Part shown: positions 5,747 to 7,500 of the stretch, piece by piece
Numbering within the stretch: position 1 is the stretch's first letter
How the letters are laid out: each line of letters opens with the position of its first letter
Assembly: GCA_024274855.1 (NCBI GenBank)
Contig: JAJSAJ010000746.1
Coordinates: 1-7,500 of the forward strand
Length of the DNA stretch: 7,500 bases
Origin: Planctomycetota bacterium
Lineage (GTDB): Bacteria > Planctomycetota > Planctomycetia > Pirellulales > Pirellulaceae
Direction: 5' to 3'
The notes under the pieces: model-generated
Told to the model about the DNA's origin: nothing
Database searches by the model: none
Seen by the model: only the letters and a program-made list of their open reading frames with translations
Position numbers and translations under genes: made by a program

Positions 5747-6409
5747 TCAACGGCGCGGCCCACCGCCACGACCGCCTCGAGATGCGGGCTGCGGGAAGTC
5801 GAACGGCTCGCCGACCATTTTTTTGAATGCTTCCCTCTGTGGAGGGGTGAGTGTTTCGAGCAGCTTATCCTGCGCTTCCTTACGGAGCTTCACAATCTTG
5901 TCGCGAAGTTCCTTTTCCAATTCCGTTCGTGTCGCCTCAAGCTTGTCGCGTTGTGCGTCGGTTATGTTCAATTCCTTCGTAACTTCCTCGCTAAACAGAG
6001 CTGACGTGACCCCCCCTCGCATTCGAACTTGCAGAGCGAGTTGTTTCAGGCGTCTTGACTGGTGAGGCAGGAGAATTCCATCAACTTTCTCTTGCAAATC
6101 GTTTCGAATCTTACGGAATAGCTCGGTTCGCTCTTCGCGAGACATGTTCCGATTCTCCCGGAACACCTTCATAAATGTGTCGCGCTGGCCCGAAGCAAGC
6201 GTCTTGAGCTCCTGAATCTGATCGTCGTTTAATTCCAGCTCTTTTTGGACCGCTTCCTGCTGCAGCAGGGCGCTGGCCGATCCCCCCATGAATCCCGCTC
6301 CACCAGATCCACCGCGCCGACTGCGGCCCTGGGCTTGGGCCGTTTGTGCAACGCACGTCAACACGAGACTGGCCACCACGACAGCAAGAAATCCAACTGA
6401 TCGGGTCAT
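5747..6409 (-). CDS. Secreted Spy/CpxP-like LTXXQ-motif helical protein
   Basis: From the ATG at 6409 the product has 220 residues. MTRSVGFLAVVVASLVLTCV followed by AQTAQA-Q is a signal peptide, with cleavage likely after residue 26, so the protein is exported. A Gly/Arg/Ser-rich stretch (27-45) precedes two long charged, amphipathic helical regions. LTXXQ-like turns are visible at LELNDDQ (58-64), LLPHQ (113-117), LNITDAQ (147-153) and LTPPQ (187-191), the last continuing into REAFKKMVGEPF. The protein ends in a GGRGGGPRR tail. Known Spy and CpxP are periplasmic chaperones or envelope-stress regulators; planctomycete members are mostly uncharacterised, so function is not assigned further. 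The frame extends upstream to a TTG at 6580, but that region lacks coding character and would bury the signal peptide. AAGGA lies about ten bases before the ATG. Confidence 0.8.
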   Translation of the reverse strand: MTRSVGFLAVVVASLVLTCVAQTAQAQGRSRRGGSGGAGFMGGSASALLQQEAVQKELELNDDQIQELKTLASGQRDTFMKVFRENRNMSREERTELFRKIRNDLQEKVDGILLPHQSRRLKQLALQVRMRGGVTSALFSEEVTKELNITDAQRDKLEATRTELEKELRDKIVKLRKEAQDKLLETLTPPQREAFKKMVGEPFDFPQPASRGGRGGGPRR

Positions 6410-7162
6410 CTGTTTCTTATCCTTCGAATCATGACTAGTTCCATGTGAGCACCACGCACACACGGCTGACGAACACCCAACGGGGCCGCCCCAATCGCAA
6501 GCACCCCCCCGCCTTTGGATGAAAACCATACCACTCTGACAATAGACAAATTGCGTGGTCGTTGGGAGCCGCCACGTCAAATGAGCACCCGTACGACGCT
6601 GATCGGTCCCGTTTTCGGCTTCCCGAAAGAACCGTGTGCCCTATCGGGGAACCGAGCGGACCCGCTGGTGAGATCGCGAATAACTGAATAGGCAGAGCGC
6701 CAATCATCTGGTACTTGGGACGATCCTCGCTCACAACCGGTTCTGACCATGGCCCATGAACGTTCCGCCCCATGCTCAGAATACGGCCACACAAACTGCA
6801 TCTCCACCGTATTGAACCCGTGTCAGGGCAGGGGGTTTCGCGAATTCAATAACATTTAAGCCGAGTGTGGCAGGCAGATTTTTCCGGATCAAACGGAACG
6901 TATTCATCACCAAACGCATCGAAAGCACCGAGCGGAAGAGAGACGCTCCTTGCCGCATTGCGTATTGGGCTGTTGCGTCTTAGTGCTGAGATGGACTGGA
7001 GCAGAAAGCGGGACAAGCGGGTCCGCCGTGCGGTGTTTTGCACTGACCGGGGATACGAAAGTGCACAACGGAAACAGGAAGCACCATGAATCCCAATTGT
7101 CCAGAATCCAGGGGGGGCAAGCCGGCGCCGGGCCGTCCACAATACGTGCCGGTGCCGGTTAA
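6410..7162. other. Gene-free spacer of about 750 bases
   Basis: I see no convincing gene here. The longest frame on the minus strand (6435-6794) looks like out-of-frame translation and has no ribosome site or recognisable motif. The spacer holds a C7 run (6504-6510), a G7 run (7111-7117), the palindrome CCGGCGCCGG (7122-7131), and an inverted repeat around 6810-6851. No T-tract terminator follows the gene ending at 7163, and no strong sigma-70 promoter precedes the LTXXQ gene. A small RNA or an unrecognised promoter could lie here. Confidence 0.6.
6810..6851. repeat. Nested inverted repeat in the upstream spacer
   Basis: TATTGAA (6810-6816) is matched by TTCAATA (6845-6851). Inside lie AACCC (6815-6819) with GGGTT (6833-6837), and the palindrome TTCGCGAA (6837-6844). 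The outer and inner arms overlap, so only one can form at a time. There is no T-tract. Possible regulatory site or chance. Confidence 0.3.
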
Positions 7163-7500
7163 TCAGCGTCCCCGGCGCGATGACGGACGTCCTCGGCTTG
7201 ACGAGGGGCGTCCTGAACCACGAGATCGGCTCGACGAACTGCTCGGGCTGCTTCGCACGCCCGACGGGCGTCCCTGCATCATGCTCTGCATGATCCTCGC
7301 GCGAACCTCGGGCGGCATCGAGCGGAACGACGAGGGACTTGAGGCGGAGGGGGACGTTGACGAGCGGCTGCTGGTCGGACTTTTCGACTGGCTGGTCGAC
7401 TGCAGTATCGCCGCCAGCACTTTTTGGACCGCCTCCGGATTCGCCCGTTGCAGCGAGACAACCTGCACTTCTTCGGCCTGATCCAGCCCCGCCTGATCCA
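7163..7500 (-). CDS. C-terminal end of a protein with a secretin-like segment and Ser/Arg-rich tail (partial)
   Basis: The frame is open from the window edge to a TGA at 7165-7163, giving 111 visible residues; the N-terminal part lies outside. The first 33 include VQVVSLQRANPEAVQKVLAA, which resembles the N1/NolW repeat of secretins (the pattern V-x-x-L-x-x-A-x-x-E-x-V-x-x-V-L). If correct, the gene could be GspD or one of the large secretin-repeat proteins of planctomycetes, fitting its place upstream of gspE. The rest is low complexity: Ser/Thr/Pro runs, an island MPPEVRARIMQSMMQG, then an Arg/Ser/Gly tail ending GRPSSRRGR, strongly basic. A true GspD normally ends with its secretin barrel, so this end would be unusual. 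The family call is tentative; the existence of the gene is better supported than its identity. Confidence 0.6.
   Translation of the reverse strand, partial: DQAGLDQAEEVQVVSLQRANPEAVQKVLAAILQSTSQSKSPTSSRSSTSPSASSPSSFRSMPPEVRARIMQSMMQGRPSGVRSSPSSSSSRSRGSGRPSSSRGRPSSRRGR

Noticed and set aside
6410..6580. TTG at 6580 as the start of the LTXXQ protein
   Set aside because: It adds 57 residues rich in Cys, Trp and Gly in front of a clear signal peptide, with no sign of coding selection.
6435..6794. 119-codon open frame on the minus strand in the spacer
   Set aside because: No ribosome site, mixed composition, no known motif, and it overlaps the LTXXQ promoter region.
7122..7131. Palindrome CCGGCGCCGG as a terminator for the gene ending at 7163
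   Set aside because: It has no loop and no T-tract on either side; GC-rich palindromes of this size are common in such DNA.
7086..7481. 131-codon open frame on the plus strand
   Set aside because: It is antisense to the Ser/Arg-rich tail, and its Asp/Arg/Gly pattern (for example DDGRPRLDEGRPEP) is the mirror of those codons.

Overview
This window looks like bacterial chromosomal DNA of moderately high GC. All credible genes lie on the minus strand, so transcription runs from position 7500 towards 1. The core is a type II secretion system (T2SS) operon in the order gspE, gspF, gspG, gspH, gspI, then the first codons of a probable gspJ. The style of the proteins suggests a member of the Planctomycetes or a relative: pseudopilins with Ala before the cleavage site, low-complexity Ser/Gly/Arg tails, a secreted LTXXQ-type helical protein next door, and long untranslated gaps. 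That assignment is inference, because there is no 16S or other marker gene here.

Layout in transcription order. 7500-7163 is the 3' end of a gene whose product ends in a short secretin-like segment and a long Ser/Arg-rich tail. 7162-6410 is a gene-free gap of about 750 bases. 6409-5747 encodes a secreted Spy/CpxP-like (LTXXQ) helical protein. 5746-5189 is a second long gap, rich in perfect hairpins and small repeats, with one good terminator candidate and a speculative promoter. 5188-3452 is gspE (assembly ATPase), 3419-2220 gspF (inner-membrane platform), 2143-1694 gspG (major pseudopilin), 1562-819 gspH and 641-87 gspI (minor pseudopilins), and 90-1 the start of the next gene, overlapping gspI by four bases.

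How the genes work together. In known T2SS, GspE hydrolyses ATP at the cytoplasmic face and drives GspF. GspF assembles GspG subunits into a periplasmic pseudopilus capped by the minor pseudopilins H, I, J and K, which pushes folded proteins through the GspD secretin. The visible genes supply the motor, platform and most of the pseudopilus. Prepilin peptidase, secretin and the GspL/M linker are not seen, although the partial gene at the right edge might be secretin-related.

Three start sites were moved inward from upstream TTG codons to ATG: gspE, gspI and the LTXXQ gene. The most unusual points are a strong hairpin spanning the gspG stop codon, a stop-free 177-base stretch joining gspH and gspI in one frame, Ala rather than Gly at the cleavage site of two pseudopilins, and the structured leader of gspE. 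I see no CRISPR array, mobile element, tRNA or rRNA, and no clear sign of an undescribed system beyond these variations on a T2SS locus.
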